Source: an uncultured Lachnospiraceae bacterium (lineage in GTDB: Bacteria; Bacillota; Clostridia; Lachnospirales; Lachnospiraceae). Taken from it: 64,000 nucleotides of DNA. This document shows positions 41,843-51,169 of the stretch, one piece after another (positions within the stretch are counted from its first letter, which is position 1; each line of letters begins with the position of its first letter). A model generated the notes under the pieces. It was not told where the DNA came from and ran no database searches. It saw nothing but the letters and a program-made list of their open reading frames with translations. The position numbers were made by a program, and so were the translations under genes. The stretch lies in contig CALWLT010000023.1 in assembly GCA_944381615.1 (NCBI GenBank), forward strand, positions 62,001 to 126,000, in the 5' to 3' direction.

Positions 41843-43432
41843 TTACGCGCCGTCCGCCGCGGGAGCTTCCTGCGTCCCGGCCGCGGCCGGCTGTCCGGCC
41901 TCTATGCCGTCTTCCTCTCCGCCGGTTACCGCGCCTGCCTCCGGCCGGCTCTGCGCATCCTGGCTGTCCCCGCCTTCCTGCGTATCCTGTCCGGCCGCTT
42001 CGTCCTGCGGATCCTGCCCGGCCGGGTTCTCCTGGCCGGCCTGGCCCGAAGCGCTCTCCTGCGCCCCGCTCTCCGACTGGCTTAAAATCGACTGGCCCGG
42101 CACGGCCGCCTGCTGGTTCTCCGGCACCAGCTGCGCCAGCTGCTCCCTGGCGCGCGGCGCCTGCTCCGAATCGGCGTACTGCGTAACCACCTGGGTAAAC
42201 AGCTCAACCGCGCGATCCGTCTCGCCCTGAGAGCGGTAAATCATTCCCATGTTATAAATGACATTGGGGCTGTCCGGCTTAATCTGCAGGCAGGTCTGAT
42301 AGTACGTGAGCGCCTCGCTCATGCGCCCTGCCGACCACATCGTGTAGGCCAGATCCTCCAGCGCCTGGTAGCCGTTCGTCTCGATCTCCTGACTTAAAGA
42401 GGCCGCGATCTGCTGGACCTGCGGATCCGTGAGCAGGCTGGCGTCAAACCCGGCATACAGCGTGACCGCCTCCGTCAGGTTGTCGTTCTCATACGCATCC
42501 ATCATCCGCACCAGGATCGCGTACTGGCCGGCCGCATTGTCGCTGCTGTTTAACAGCGAATCCAGCTGGCTCTGCGCCTCGTTTGCCGTGTTCTCATATT
42601 CCGCCATGCGATCGTTTAAGCTGCCGATCTCTTCGTTTTTCTGGTTCAGCTGCTCATTGTACTGCAGAAGCTCCTGCGTGTGCGCGTTGTTGACCTCTTT
42701 TAACTTGGCGGGCATCACGAGGAAGAAAATGACCGCCGCCCCCAGAAGCAGGCCCGCTCCGATGTTGAGCACCGACTGCAGGCCGGTATTTTCCTTGTAG
42801 CTCGGCGGGATGATCACGTCGTCGTCCTGCATCTGACGGTGGGAGAAGGCGTTTTTAATCTTCCTTCTCTCGATCTCGGCCTTTCCCGTCCGCGCCTTCA
42901 CAATCGCCATATACCAGGACGCCGTGGGGTTGTTTTTATCGATCTTTAACACCTTGTAAAGCGACTTGCCCGCCTTCGTGTAATCCTCGTGGGTAATGTA
43001 AAGCAGCGCCAGCAGAAGATGCGCCTTGACAAAGCGCGGATTGGCCTCCACCACGCGCGTCAGCTGCAGAACCGCCAGATCGTCGCTGCCGCTTTTTGCC
43101 TGGAACAGCGCCTGATTATAGCGGCGGATGACCTGGCTGACCTGCTCTAACCGCTCCTGCTTCCTCTGGATCTGCTCCAGATAAAAATCGGCGCGGTTGT
43201 CGCGGTCCTTTAAATTCATGCTGATGACCCACTGCACCAACGCCTCCGAGACTTCTCCCATCTCATAGTAGATAAGCCCCAGAAGATTTCTGGCATCGAT
43301 GTGATATTTATTCAGGTTCAGGCATTTTTTCAGATACTGCACTGCCCCTGTCAGATCTCTGCGCTGCGCCCGTCTCAGCCCCTCGTTATAAAAGCTGTTG
43401 GAAACGCGGCGGATTCTTTCTGTCTGATCCAT
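41843..43432 (-). CDS. Membrane-anchored tetratricopeptide-repeat protein
   Basis: A 529-residue protein. Residues about 10-195 carry TPR-like helix pairs (FYNEGLRRAQRRDLTGAVQY, ARNLLGLIYYEMGEVSEALV). A single membrane helix lies at about 220-242 (VLNIGAGLLLGAAVIFFLVM). Residues 243-290 form a coiled coil, and a second TPR block follows (YQALEDLAYTMWSAGRMSEA, NVIYNMGMIYRSQGETDRAV). The last 80 residues are disordered and Gln/Glu/Gly/Ala-rich. The N-terminal block should be cytosolic and the rest outside. It is likely a scaffold; no partner can be named. It lies just upstream of spoIIA, separated by a terminator. Confidence 0.8.
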   Translation of the reverse strand: MDQTERIRRVSNSFYNEGLRRAQRRDLTGAVQYLKKCLNLNKYHIDARNLLGLIYYEMGEVSEALVQWVISMNLKDRDNRADFYLEQIQRKQERLEQVSQVIRRYNQALFQAKSGSDDLAVLQLTRVVEANPRFVKAHLLLALLYITHEDYTKAGKSLYKVLKIDKNNPTASWYMAIVKARTGKAEIERRKIKNAFSHRQMQDDDVIIPPSYKENTGLQSVLNIGAGLLLGAAVIFFLVMPAKLKEVNNAHTQELLQYNEQLNQKNEEIGSLNDRMAEYENTANEAQSQLDSLLNSSDNAAGQYAILVRMMDAYENDNLTEAVTLYAGFDASLLTDPQVQQIAASLSQEIETNGYQALEDLAYTMWSAGRMSEALTYYQTCLQIKPDSPNVIYNMGMIYRSQGETDRAVELFTQVVTQYADSEQAPRAREQLAQLVPENQQAAVPGQSILSQSESGAQESASGQAGQENPAGQDPQDEAAGQDTQEGGDSQDAQSRPEAGAVTGGEEDGIEAGQPAAAGTQEAPAADGA

Positions 43433-43492
43433 CTGTTCTTCCCGTTCTTTCTCCCGTTTCGTCCGCCGGCCCGGCGTTCTGCCTTTCCGGCC

Positions 43493-43648
43493 CTACTCCT
43501 TCATCCGCTTTAAAAGCTCCATCATAATGTCCGACATATCCGTCAGATCGCTCTTCACGATGGCCTCCCCGATCTCCTCGACCTCCAGGCTCGGCTTAAA
43601 CTGGCCAATCTCGTCCTCAAACCGGATCGTCATTTCCTCGTCGCTCAT
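43493..43648 (-). CDS. Small acidic protein, overlaps folC 3' end
   Basis: A 51-residue ORF beginning MSDEEMTIRFEDEI, rich in Asp/Glu and ending in LLKRMKE. AGGAGG sits 7 bp before the ATG at 43648, which lies inside the last codons of folC (32-bp overlap). The good ribosome binding site and position between folC and the TPR gene argue that it is real. No family is recognised. Confidence 0.55.
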   Translation of the reverse strand: MSDEEMTIRFEDEIGQFKPSLEVEEIGEAIVKSDLTDMSDIMMELLKRMKE

Positions 43649-44993
43649 CTTCATTCCTCCTGAAATAATCCCGGATCTCCCCCGCCAGGTAGAGGGAACC
43701 GGCACAGAACAGCACGTCTTCTTCCTTTTTCTCAGCGGCGGCCGCCGCAAACGCCCGGGCGGCGCTTTCAAACGCGCGCACCGGCACGGCCTGTCCGGCC
43801 CCGTCTTCCTGCCCCGCTCCGTCTTTGCGCGCCGTCCGCCCGCCGCACACTTCTCTTGCCGTCTCAAGAAGGCGGTCCGTCTCAAGTCCCCGGTCCGACT
43901 GCGCCCGCGTCAGAAACAGCTCGTCCGGCCTGAGGATCTGTTCCAGAATCTCCAGCATCCCGCGGTACTCCTTGTCGGAAGAGACGCCAAACAGGAGAAG
44001 CGTCCGGCCTCCCGCCGCCCCGGCGATCCGGCGGGCCGCCCCGGCAAACGCCCGGATCCCGCCCTCATTGTGCGCCCCGTCCAGGTAGATCCCGGGAGCC
44101 AGCCGCTCCATGCGTCCCGGCCAGACCGTCCGCGCGATTCCCTCTGCCGCCGCCGCGGGCCCAACGCCCAGCATGCGCGCCGCGCGGTACGCCAGCGCCG
44201 CGTTGACCGCCTGATAGGGAGCCGCGAAAGGCACCTTAAGCGGCTGATCGCCCGCCCCGTCCCTCATCGTCAGATAAAGCGCCCCGTCCGATACCGAAAG
44301 CCCGGTAAAATCCTCCGGCCCCACCGGGCAGGCGGGGCTCTGAAGCGCCGCCGCCCGGCCGTTTATGACTGCGGCCGCCTCCGAATCCGTCCGGTCGTAG
44401 ATGACCGGCGTCCCCGCCCGGATGATCCCCGCCTTCTCGGCCGCAATCTGCGGGATCGAATCGCCCAGATACTCCATGTGGTCGCGGCTGATGGAGGTAA
44501 TAAGCGAAAGCGCCGTCTTTTCCACGCTGTTGGTCGCGTCCAGCCTGCCCCCCAGCCCCGTCTCCAGGATCAGATAATCCGGCCGTCTCTCCCGGGCCAT
44601 TACCAGAAACATCAGAAACAGAAACTCAAAATACGTCGGATGCTCCGCGCACGGAAACGCGGTTATCCGCTCCCGCACCGCTTCAAACGCCCGCACAAAC
44701 CCGGCCTCGTCCACCTCGCATCCGTCAAAGGAAAAGCGCTCGCGCACGGAGACCAGATGCGGCGAAGTAAAACGCCCGGTCCGGTATCCCGCCGTCCGGA
44801 GAATGGAATCCAGAAACGCGCAGACCGATCCCTTTCCGTTCGTTCCCGCCACATGGACGACCGGGCAGGACGGCGCCGCGTCCAGGCAGTCCGCCATCCG
44901 CCTCAGATCCTCCAGGGCATGTTTTTTCCTTGAAAACCGCGGAATGGCGTCCAGATAGCGCCCGGCCGCGGCGGCCTTCTCCCGATCCGTCAT
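43617..44993 (-). CDS. folC: Bifunctional folylpolyglutamate synthase / dihydrofolate synthase
   Basis: A 458-residue Mur-ligase-family enzyme that adds glutamate to dihydropteroate and to folates. The P-loop is HVAGTNGKGSVCAF (about 47-60), followed by GRFTSPHLVSVRERF, LETGLGGRLDATN, and the C-terminal domain motif DGAHNEGG. AGGAGAG lies before the ATG. No other folate genes are in the window. Confidence 0.95.
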   Translation of the reverse strand: MTDREKAAAAGRYLDAIPRFSRKKHALEDLRRMADCLDAAPSCPVVHVAGTNGKGSVCAFLDSILRTAGYRTGRFTSPHLVSVRERFSFDGCEVDEAGFVRAFEAVRERITAFPCAEHPTYFEFLFLMFLVMARERRPDYLILETGLGGRLDATNSVEKTALSLITSISRDHMEYLGDSIPQIAAEKAGIIRAGTPVIYDRTDSEAAAVINGRAAALQSPACPVGPEDFTGLSVSDGALYLTMRDGAGDQPLKVPFAAPYQAVNAALAYRAARMLGVGPAAAAEGIARTVWPGRMERLAPGIYLDGAHNEGGIRAFAGAARRIAGAAGGRTLLLFGVSSDKEYRGMLEILEQILRPDELFLTRAQSDRGLETDRLLETAREVCGGRTARKDGAGQEDGAGQAVPVRAFESAARAFAAAAAEKKEEDVLFCAGSLYLAGEIRDYFRRNEDERRGNDDPV

Positions 44994-45027
44994 CCGCCTT
45001 CTCTCCTGTCCGTTTCAAAAACAAAAA

Positions 45028-45063
45028 GCCGTCCCGGACGAAAACCGGTTCCGTCCGGGCGGC
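45028..45063 (-). terminator. Terminator downstream of the exported coiled-coil gene
   Basis: GCCGTCCCGGACG (45028-45040) pairs with CGTCCGGGCGGC (45052-45063) with one bulge; on the minus strand TTTTTGTTTTT follows. It ends the MMPL/coiled-coil transcription unit. Confidence 0.85.
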
Positions 45064-45197
45064 CTCCTAATTATTATAATATAAAGCCGTCTGATTGCAA
45101 GGAGTTTCTTTCGCGTTTTCCGTCCCGTTCTGCGCGCCGGGCGGCCCGCATTTTTCCCTTTTTCCCGTTTTTGCGCTCACATTCGCCCCGATTTGCC

Positions 45198-47552
45198 TTA
45201 ACGGTCCCGGAAAATCTCGACGACGGCCTGCACGATGGCGACCAGCACGTTCCACATTCTCTGAAACGGGCCTTCCTCCCGGCTGTCCTCCGCCTCCAGA
45301 TCCACCGCGTCCGCCGCGTCGTCCTCCTCGCTGATCTCGTCCGACCGCACCACGATCTGCAGACTGTTCGGCGACGGATTTTTCGGCGAGGTAAACGAGA
45401 TCCGCTCCGCCTCCGGATCCAGATTCAGAAACAGATTCTCCTCCTCAAACTGATCCAGCTGCCCGTCTATCGTCTCCTTCATCCCTTCTCCCGCTAGGCG
45501 CACCTGCGTCAGGCTGTCAATCATGGAAAGGCTCTGTTCCAGCACTCCCTGCATACTCTGAAGGCTTTCTGCAAGCCCGGCGTCCAGCTGATCGCCGGCC
45601 GCCGTCAGCGTGCCGTGTACCAGGGAAAGCAGGTTGTAAGTACTGCCAAGCGACCGCGCGAGGCGGTTTAAAAGCTCTTCCGATTCGCTTAATCCGTCCA
45701 GCACCGACGGCACATACGAATCCGCCGTGTCAATCAGAACGCGCGTATCGTCCAGAAGATTAACCGTCTCGTCCGTTACCCGCCGCATGGCGGACGCTGT
45801 CTGCGCCGACGAGCGCTCCACGGATCCGAGATCCGCGCAGATCCCGTTTACCTTTTCCAGAAGAGCTGTTACCGACTGCGAGAGCTCCCCGGATTGCGCC
45901 AGAAGTGCGCGCGACTGCCCGGCAACATTTCTCACGTCCGAAAGATAATACGTTCCCGAGAGCGTTTCCAGCGATTCTTCCACCTCGTCGGCCGCGTTCC
46001 CGATCTCCTCCTCCCAGGAGGCGTCGTTTACGCCGCCGCTCCCCGGTTCCCCGGAGGGGCCGACGCGATCGGCGTCCCCGCTGCCGTCCGCCTGACCGCC
46101 TCCGTTTTCTTCTGGCGCAGCGGCGTCCGCCAGAACCAGCGTCCCCGTCTCTACCGTGCCAAAGGCGCTGACCTCTCCGCCGGCGGCCTCTTCCTGAACA
46201 GCCGTTTCTTCCGCCTCTGTTTCTTCTGTATCGGCAGCCTCTTCGTCCGCCCCGGTTTCCATGCGGGCGGTGCTCAGCGTATCCAGGCTTTCCTCCAGCT
46301 CCCTGCTCTTTTCTTCGATGGCCTCCGTCTTTTCGCTTCCCGACGCGCCAAGCGCCTCCAGCGCCGCCAGAATCTCCTGCGTCGCCGTAACCTCGCCGAG
46401 GATCAGCTGGCTTACCGCCTGCTTTTCTTCCTCGGAAAGACCGTCCCGGATGCGCCCGGACGAGGACGAAAGCGTCCGCTCCAGGCTTTTGAGCCGATCG
46501 TACAGCCGATCCAGCTCATCCTGCATGTCTTCCATCGTATTGTACAGCGCGTCGGTGTTGGCATTGATATCCGAGACGGCGTTCTGCGCCGTCTGCAGAT
46601 AGGGGATCAGAACCGCTGTCTGATCCGTCAGGGACTGAAGATCCGAAAGCGCCTGCGCGGAGAGCGCCTCGATCTGGCTCCGATTGGCGTTGATCTGCCC
46701 TCTGGCCGCGTCGAGATCTCCCAGCCCTTTCCCGGCCTCCTCCAGATCGCCCCGTGTCTCCTCCATCGAGCGCAGCAGCCGGTTCATGCTGTCATAGAGG
46801 GCGTCCGCATCCTCGCGCCACGTATCCTTCGCCTCTTTTAAATCCTTGATATGCAGAAAGGCGTCCGCCGTTCCCGGCGCCATGGTCATGATAACCCCGG
46901 TGCTTTCAAACTGATCCGCGCCGATGCGGACCGTATAGTCCCCCTCCTCGCCCGGAAGCGCCGCAAACAGCGCCACCGTGCTGCTCCCCAGCGACTGCAG
47001 CTGCGCGCCCGGCGCTTCCACGCTGCGGCATTTCTCCATATCAACCGGCACCGCCACAAAGAGCAGCATATTGTTCCGGTCGTACGCCCGGGCCTTCGGA
47101 TTGGGCGTTGCCTGAATGCGAATCTCCACCAGGCCGGACGCGCCGGCCAGCGAAGCGGCGTCCGCCTGTTCCCCGTTGAGCTTGTAGGAAATATCAAACG
47201 TCCAGGGAAGCTGCGTGCTCTCCTTTGGCATCGTGCCCTGGAAATAAAAGCGGTTCTTATCCTGCGGCAGGATCCAGGTTATCGCCCCGTCTCCGACCTC
47301 CGGCTTCGAGCGATCGGTCATGTTGATGACCTCTTCATACTCCCCGTAATCGGTGTACTGCAAAATCCCGCCCGTCGAGCAGCCTTTTACCACATTGACC
47401 TGCTCAACGCCGCCGTAATAATCCAGATTGACGTACATCGTCTCGTCGACCAGAACCCGGGGCGGCCCCGCCAGGGCCGGCCCCGCCGGCCCTGAAAACG
47501 CCATCGCCGCGGCCAGAACCGCCGCCGTCCATCTCTTTCCTGCCCGTTTCAT
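45198..47552 (-). CDS. Large exported coiled-coil protein, MMPL partner
   Basis: A 784-residue protein with a signal peptide (residues 1-28, AMAFSGPAGPALAG), a beta-rich N-terminal domain of about 200 residues, then long heptad-like coiled coils (about 235-430 and 520-700) separated by a disordered acidic Glu/Ala/Gly linker (about 430-520), and a C-terminal hydrophobic helix (MWNVLVAIVQAVVEIF). The layout recalls YhgE/Pip-type surface proteins, but similarity is not certain. Its start overlaps the MMPL stop by 4 bp, so the two are translated together and probably work together at the envelope. Confidence 0.65.
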   Translation of the reverse strand: MKRAGKRWTAAVLAAAMAFSGPAGPALAGPPRVLVDETMYVNLDYYGGVEQVNVVKGCSTGGILQYTDYGEYEEVINMTDRSKPEVGDGAITWILPQDKNRFYFQGTMPKESTQLPWTFDISYKLNGEQADAASLAGASGLVEIRIQATPNPKARAYDRNNMLLFVAVPVDMEKCRSVEAPGAQLQSLGSSTVALFAALPGEEGDYTVRIGADQFESTGVIMTMAPGTADAFLHIKDLKEAKDTWREDADALYDSMNRLLRSMEETRGDLEEAGKGLGDLDAARGQINANRSQIEALSAQALSDLQSLTDQTAVLIPYLQTAQNAVSDINANTDALYNTMEDMQDELDRLYDRLKSLERTLSSSSGRIRDGLSEEEKQAVSQLILGEVTATQEILAALEALGASGSEKTEAIEEKSRELEESLDTLSTARMETGADEEAADTEETEAEETAVQEEAAGGEVSAFGTVETGTLVLADAAAPEENGGGQADGSGDADRVGPSGEPGSGGVNDASWEEEIGNAADEVEESLETLSGTYYLSDVRNVAGQSRALLAQSGELSQSVTALLEKVNGICADLGSVERSSAQTASAMRRVTDETVNLLDDTRVLIDTADSYVPSVLDGLSESEELLNRLARSLGSTYNLLSLVHGTLTAAGDQLDAGLAESLQSMQGVLEQSLSMIDSLTQVRLAGEGMKETIDGQLDQFEEENLFLNLDPEAERISFTSPKNPSPNSLQIVVRSDEISEEDDAADAVDLEAEDSREEGPFQRMWNVLVAIVQAVVEIFRDR

Positions 47553-49975
47553 GTTTTGTCCGCCTCCCCGTTTTCCGCTTTCGCCGTCTCTTTGCGCCTG
47601 TATTCCGTTTCCGGTTTTTCTTCGCGCCTGTATTCCGTTTCCGGTTTTTCTTCGCGCCTGCGTTCCGTTTCCGGTTTTTCTTTACGCCTGCATTCCGTTT
47701 CCGGTTTTTCTCCGCTCCCGCATTCCGTTTCCGCCGCTTTTCCCCCGGCCTGCGCCTTCGGACTTCCCGCAAGCCTGTTTTTGAGTTTCTCTCTCCGCCT
47801 CCTCAGCCGGCGCTGCACGGCCTGGCAGATCCGGTCCCACTCGTTGCGCGTCAAAATGGCGTCGGCCGGAACCAGAAACGCCGGCATCATGGTGCATACC
47901 AGCAGCATGCTGATGAGCGCCCCGCGGCCGATCAGATGGCCCAGATCCGCAATGGCCGCCACGGTGGAAACGTGATACACAATATATCCCGCCACGGTCA
48001 GGATGGAACCGGAAGTAAGAATCGAGGGGATCCCCTGCTCCAGCGCCCGGATCGCCGCCTCCTCCTTCCCGGCCTCCCGGCGGCACGCGAGATAATTATT
48101 TGCCGTCAGGATGGCGTAATCGACCGTCGCCCCCAGCTGAATGCAGCTGACGATGATATAGCCGATAAATATCATCGTATCGCCCGCAATATACGGCACA
48201 GCCATATTGATAAAGATTGCGACCTCGATCGGGATGATGATAATGACCGGGATGATCAGGGAGCGGAAGCTCCACATGACCACCAGGAAAACGCCTGCCA
48301 GCGACAGCATATTGACCAGGCTGTAGTCCTTCGTGATCGTCTCCTGAATATCCTGCGTCGAGGGCGTGGCCCCTACCAGATAGGCGCCCTCCGGATAATA
48401 CTGCTTCATCAGCGCCTGAATCTCATCCGAACAGCGGTAGGCCAGCTCGCTCTCCCCCTTGCTCTGAACGTAGATCAGGATCCGCGAATACCCGTTTTTA
48501 TGTAAAAGCCCCGTCACGCTCTTTGGCAGAAATTCCTCCGGCACGCCCTCCGGCACCGTGGCGGCCAGCGACGTCACGCTCTTTGTGTAGGGCAGCGCCT
48601 CCACCGCCTCGGAAAACTCCTTCTCGCTGACCGGAGAACCATCCGGCACCAGCGCCATCATCAGGTTGCTGCGCCCGAACCGGGCCGCGATTTTCTGCTC
48701 GTCCTCATAGACGGCTGTTCCCTCGCTCGCGCCCACCGAATCGTTGCCGTAAAGGAAGCTGTTCATGTTCTGCGCCGTGTAGGCCGGGATCACGATCAGC
48801 GCGGCCCCCGCGAGGACCAGCCGCCGCGCGCGGTAGATTCTCCGGCTCAGCCCGCCGAAGGACGGGAGGAACGAGCGGTGCGCCGTCCGGTCGATGAGGT
48901 TCGTCATCCGCAGGATCATCGCCGGCATGAAAAAGACGACCGTCAGAAGGCTGATCACGATTCCCTTGGCCAGCACCACGCCCATGTCAAACCCGATACT
49001 GAATTTCATAAAGCACAGGACCAGAAAGCCGACGATGGTCGTCAGGCTGCTGGCAAAAATCGAATTCAGCGCCTCGTTGATGGCGTTGGTCAGGGCCGTT
49101 TTCTGATCCAGCCCCTTTTTCTTTTCCCGCTCGTAGGCATGGCTCAGGAAAATCGAATAATCCATGGAGCAGGCCAGCTGCAAAACCGCCGACACGCTGT
49201 CCGTCAGAAAGGAAATCTCTCCCAGAAAAATATTGGTTCCCTTGTTGATCAGGATCGCCACGCCCATGACCGTCAGATAGAGCACCGGCTCAAACCACGA
49301 GGTCGTCGCCGCGGCCAGGATCAGGAAAATAATCACGACGGCCAGGCTGAGGATCAGCGACATTTCGCTGGTCACATTTTCCTGCAGCGACTTGTTCTGC
49401 ACCGCCATCCCCACAAAACAGCCTTTTTCCCCCAGGATCTCCCGCATGGCGTCGATGGCCTTCGACGTGCGCTTATCCGTGTCCCCCTCCTCGAACACGA
49501 CCTCCATGACCGCCGCGCCGTCCTTATAGTATTCGTCCATGTCGTCCGCATTTAAAAAGGCGTCCGCCTCGTACACCTGCGTGCCCGTATCCAGCCACAG
49601 GATCCGGTCCACGCCGTCCACCGCCTCCAGCCGGTTCTTGTAAAGCTTGGCCTCGTAGAGCGTCACATCCTCGATCATGATGCGGCCCGTGCCCGGATAG
49701 CCGAACGTTTTTTCCATCAGATCAAGCCCCTGCCGGGAGGGGACCGTGTCCGGCAGATACTCCGTCAGATCGTAATTGATGCTGACAAACGGCGCGCAGA
49801 GCGCCGACAGAAGCGCCAGCACGACGAACAGGCGCTCGATCCGGCGGCTGTTTTCAATGATCAGCGCCGGAAGCGAAAACGGCGCCGCTTTCCCGGCCTG
49901 CGTTTCCTGATCCTTTGCCGTCCGCCGCGTATTCCGTTTTTTTCCTGCCTTTTTCAGCCACTCAAGCGCTCCCAT
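47549..49975 (-). CDS. MMPL/RND-family transporter
   Basis: An 808-residue protein with the MMPL layout: one N-terminal helix, a first outer loop, five or six helices, then a second half repeating the pattern. The two conserved helix-4-like motifs are CSMDYSIFLSHAYEREKKKG and GATVDYAILTANNYLACRRE, carrying the Asp-Tyr pair of the proton relay. The last 60 residues are 10-residue KPETEYRREE-type repeats, cytosolic and highly charged. MMPL proteins export lipids or other hydrophobic molecules; the cargo here is unknown. It shares an operon with the exported coiled-coil protein and lies 52 bp after the CAP-like gene. Confidence 0.9.
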   Translation of the reverse strand: MGALEWLKKAGKKRNTRRTAKDQETQAGKAAPFSLPALIIENSRRIERLFVVLALLSALCAPFVSINYDLTEYLPDTVPSRQGLDLMEKTFGYPGTGRIMIEDVTLYEAKLYKNRLEAVDGVDRILWLDTGTQVYEADAFLNADDMDEYYKDGAAVMEVVFEEGDTDKRTSKAIDAMREILGEKGCFVGMAVQNKSLQENVTSEMSLILSLAVVIIFLILAAATTSWFEPVLYLTVMGVAILINKGTNIFLGEISFLTDSVSAVLQLACSMDYSIFLSHAYEREKKKGLDQKTALTNAINEALNSIFASSLTTIVGFLVLCFMKFSIGFDMGVVLAKGIVISLLTVVFFMPAMILRMTNLIDRTAHRSFLPSFGGLSRRIYRARRLVLAGAALIVIPAYTAQNMNSFLYGNDSVGASEGTAVYEDEQKIAARFGRSNLMMALVPDGSPVSEKEFSEAVEALPYTKSVTSLAATVPEGVPEEFLPKSVTGLLHKNGYSRILIYVQSKGESELAYRCSDEIQALMKQYYPEGAYLVGATPSTQDIQETITKDYSLVNMLSLAGVFLVVMWSFRSLIIPVIIIIPIEVAIFINMAVPYIAGDTMIFIGYIIVSCIQLGATVDYAILTANNYLACRREAGKEEAAIRALEQGIPSILTSGSILTVAGYIVYHVSTVAAIADLGHLIGRGALISMLLVCTMMPAFLVPADAILTRNEWDRICQAVQRRLRRRREKLKNRLAGSPKAQAGGKAAETECGSGEKPETECRRKEKPETERRREEKPETEYRREEKPETEYRRKETAKAENGEADKT
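47580..47725. repeat. In-frame 30-bp repeat at the 3' end of the MMPL gene
   Basis: About five units with core TTCCGTTTCCGGTTTTTC recur every 30 bp, encoding KPETEYRREE and variants. The period keeps frame. Confidence 0.85.
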
Positions 49976-50027
49976 GTCTCTCTCCCTGCCCTTTTTTTCC
50001 GTCTTCCAGCCGCCGCCAGTCCTTTTC

Positions 50028-50963
50028 CTAGCGCATCAGCTCGATCATATAGTAATCCCGGCCGTTTACCGTTTCATGGGCAATCCCCATTTCCTTATAA
50101 TAGACGGCCCGGTCTTTTCTCTCGCGCTCGTCGCTCCCGTGCTTTCGCAGAAGCTTTTCCTCCGCCTGCGTCGCGCCGTCGCAGTTGATCAGATAGATCT
50201 CCAGATGCCGCCGCCCTTTCCCGTAGCCGGCCGCTTCCAGATAATCGGAGATCGTCCCCTCGTCCGGGATGCGGCCGCTGCCGTATCCCCGGGATCTGGC
50301 CGCCTCCAGGCGGTGCTCTGCGATCTCCTGCAGCGTCCCGCTCAGGACAAAGCTGGCGTCCTTATCGTAATCGACCTTTTCATCCTCGTAATAGTCCTCT
50401 TCCTCATCGCCGTCGAACGCGTCCTTCTTCAGCTCGTTTAAGGAATCCGCCATCGCCTGCCGATCGGCGTCAAAGAAACCGATCTCATAGCTTCCGCCAC
50501 CGGTATTGCGCTCCTTTTTCGCCCGCGTCAGGCTCCCGTCTTCGCCGAACGTATACTGCGTCCCGTTTTGGTAGAGCGTGACATCCTGCATGGTTCCGTT
50601 TTCCCGGAAATAATAATACTTCCCGCCGATCCGGCGCCAGCCCGCAGCCATGGCCCCCGTCTCTTCCAGGTAATACCAGGCGCCGTTTTCTTCAAGCCAG
50701 CCCGTTTTCATGCGGCCGTCCGCCTCCAGATAATACCAGCTCCCGTCCTGCTGCTGCCAGCCCGTCAGAAGCGTCCCCGCCTCCGACACCAGATACCGCT
50801 TCCCGTCCAGATCCATCCACATCCCGGCCTGCGCCGTAACCGGCGGCGCGGCCGCCAGGAAGCATCCCGCTCCCAGAAGCGCGAGAAAGACGCGCCTTCC
50901 CGCTCCCGTTTTCCTGCCCGTTTTGTTTTTCCGGCCCGTTCTGCCCCTTCTCATTCCTGCCAT
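50028..50963 (-). CDS. Exported CW-repeat protein with CAP-like C-terminal domain
   Basis: A 311-residue protein. A basic N-terminus and a hydrophobic stretch (VFLALLGAGCFLAAAPPVTA) form a signal peptide. Residues about 50-150 hold CW repeats (GWQQQDGSWYYLEADGRM, GWLEENGAWYYLEETGAM). The C-terminal 130 residues have the order IAEHRLEAARS, EGTISDYLEAAGY, HLEIYLINCDG and YYKEMGIAHE, which resembles a divergent CAP/SCP domain, but the Cys and His signature residues are not complete. ATG 50963 is preferred; 50954 and 51020 are alternatives. Probably first gene of the MMPL unit. Confidence 0.7.
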   Translation of the reverse strand: MAGMRRGRTGRKNKTGRKTGAGRRVFLALLGAGCFLAAAPPVTAQAGMWMDLDGKRYLVSEAGTLLTGWQQQDGSWYYLEADGRMKTGWLEENGAWYYLEETGAMAAGWRRIGGKYYYFRENGTMQDVTLYQNGTQYTFGEDGSLTRAKKERNTGGGSYEIGFFDADRQAMADSLNELKKDAFDGDEEEDYYEDEKVDYDKDASFVLSGTLQEIAEHRLEAARSRGYGSGRIPDEGTISDYLEAAGYGKGRRHLEIYLINCDGATQAEEKLLRKHGSDERERKDRAVYYKEMGIAHETVNGRDYYMIELMR

Positions 50964-51013
50964 CGCCTTTCTCTCCCTCTGCCGCTTTTCGCTCCGGTTC
51001 CATTTCAAAATAA

Positions 51014-51042
51014 TTGACATCTGTTTATTTTTGAACTATAAT
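51014..51042 (+). promoter_or_regulatory. Consensus sigma-A promoter for the TetR gene
   Basis: TTGACA (51014-51019), 17 bp, TATAAT (51037-51042): a perfect match on both hexamers. It overlaps the divergent promoter on the other strand, so one operator could control both. Confidence 0.85.
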
Positions 51043-51044
51043 TG

Positions 51045-51072
51045 ATTATACAGATTTGTGTCTCGTATTCAA
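51045..51072 (-). promoter_or_regulatory. Sigma-A-type promoter for the CAP-like/MMPL unit
   Basis: On the minus strand TTGAAT (51067-51072), 16 bp, TATAAT (51045-51050). It sits back to back with the TetR promoter. Confidence 0.7.
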
Positions 51073-51169
51073 TCATCAATTTCTGCTCTAATGTATCATA
51101 ATCAACACTTGTTGTAAAAATGATGATTACTTTACGCAATTTTAGCAGTTTCAGAGAGGATTCTGTTTT

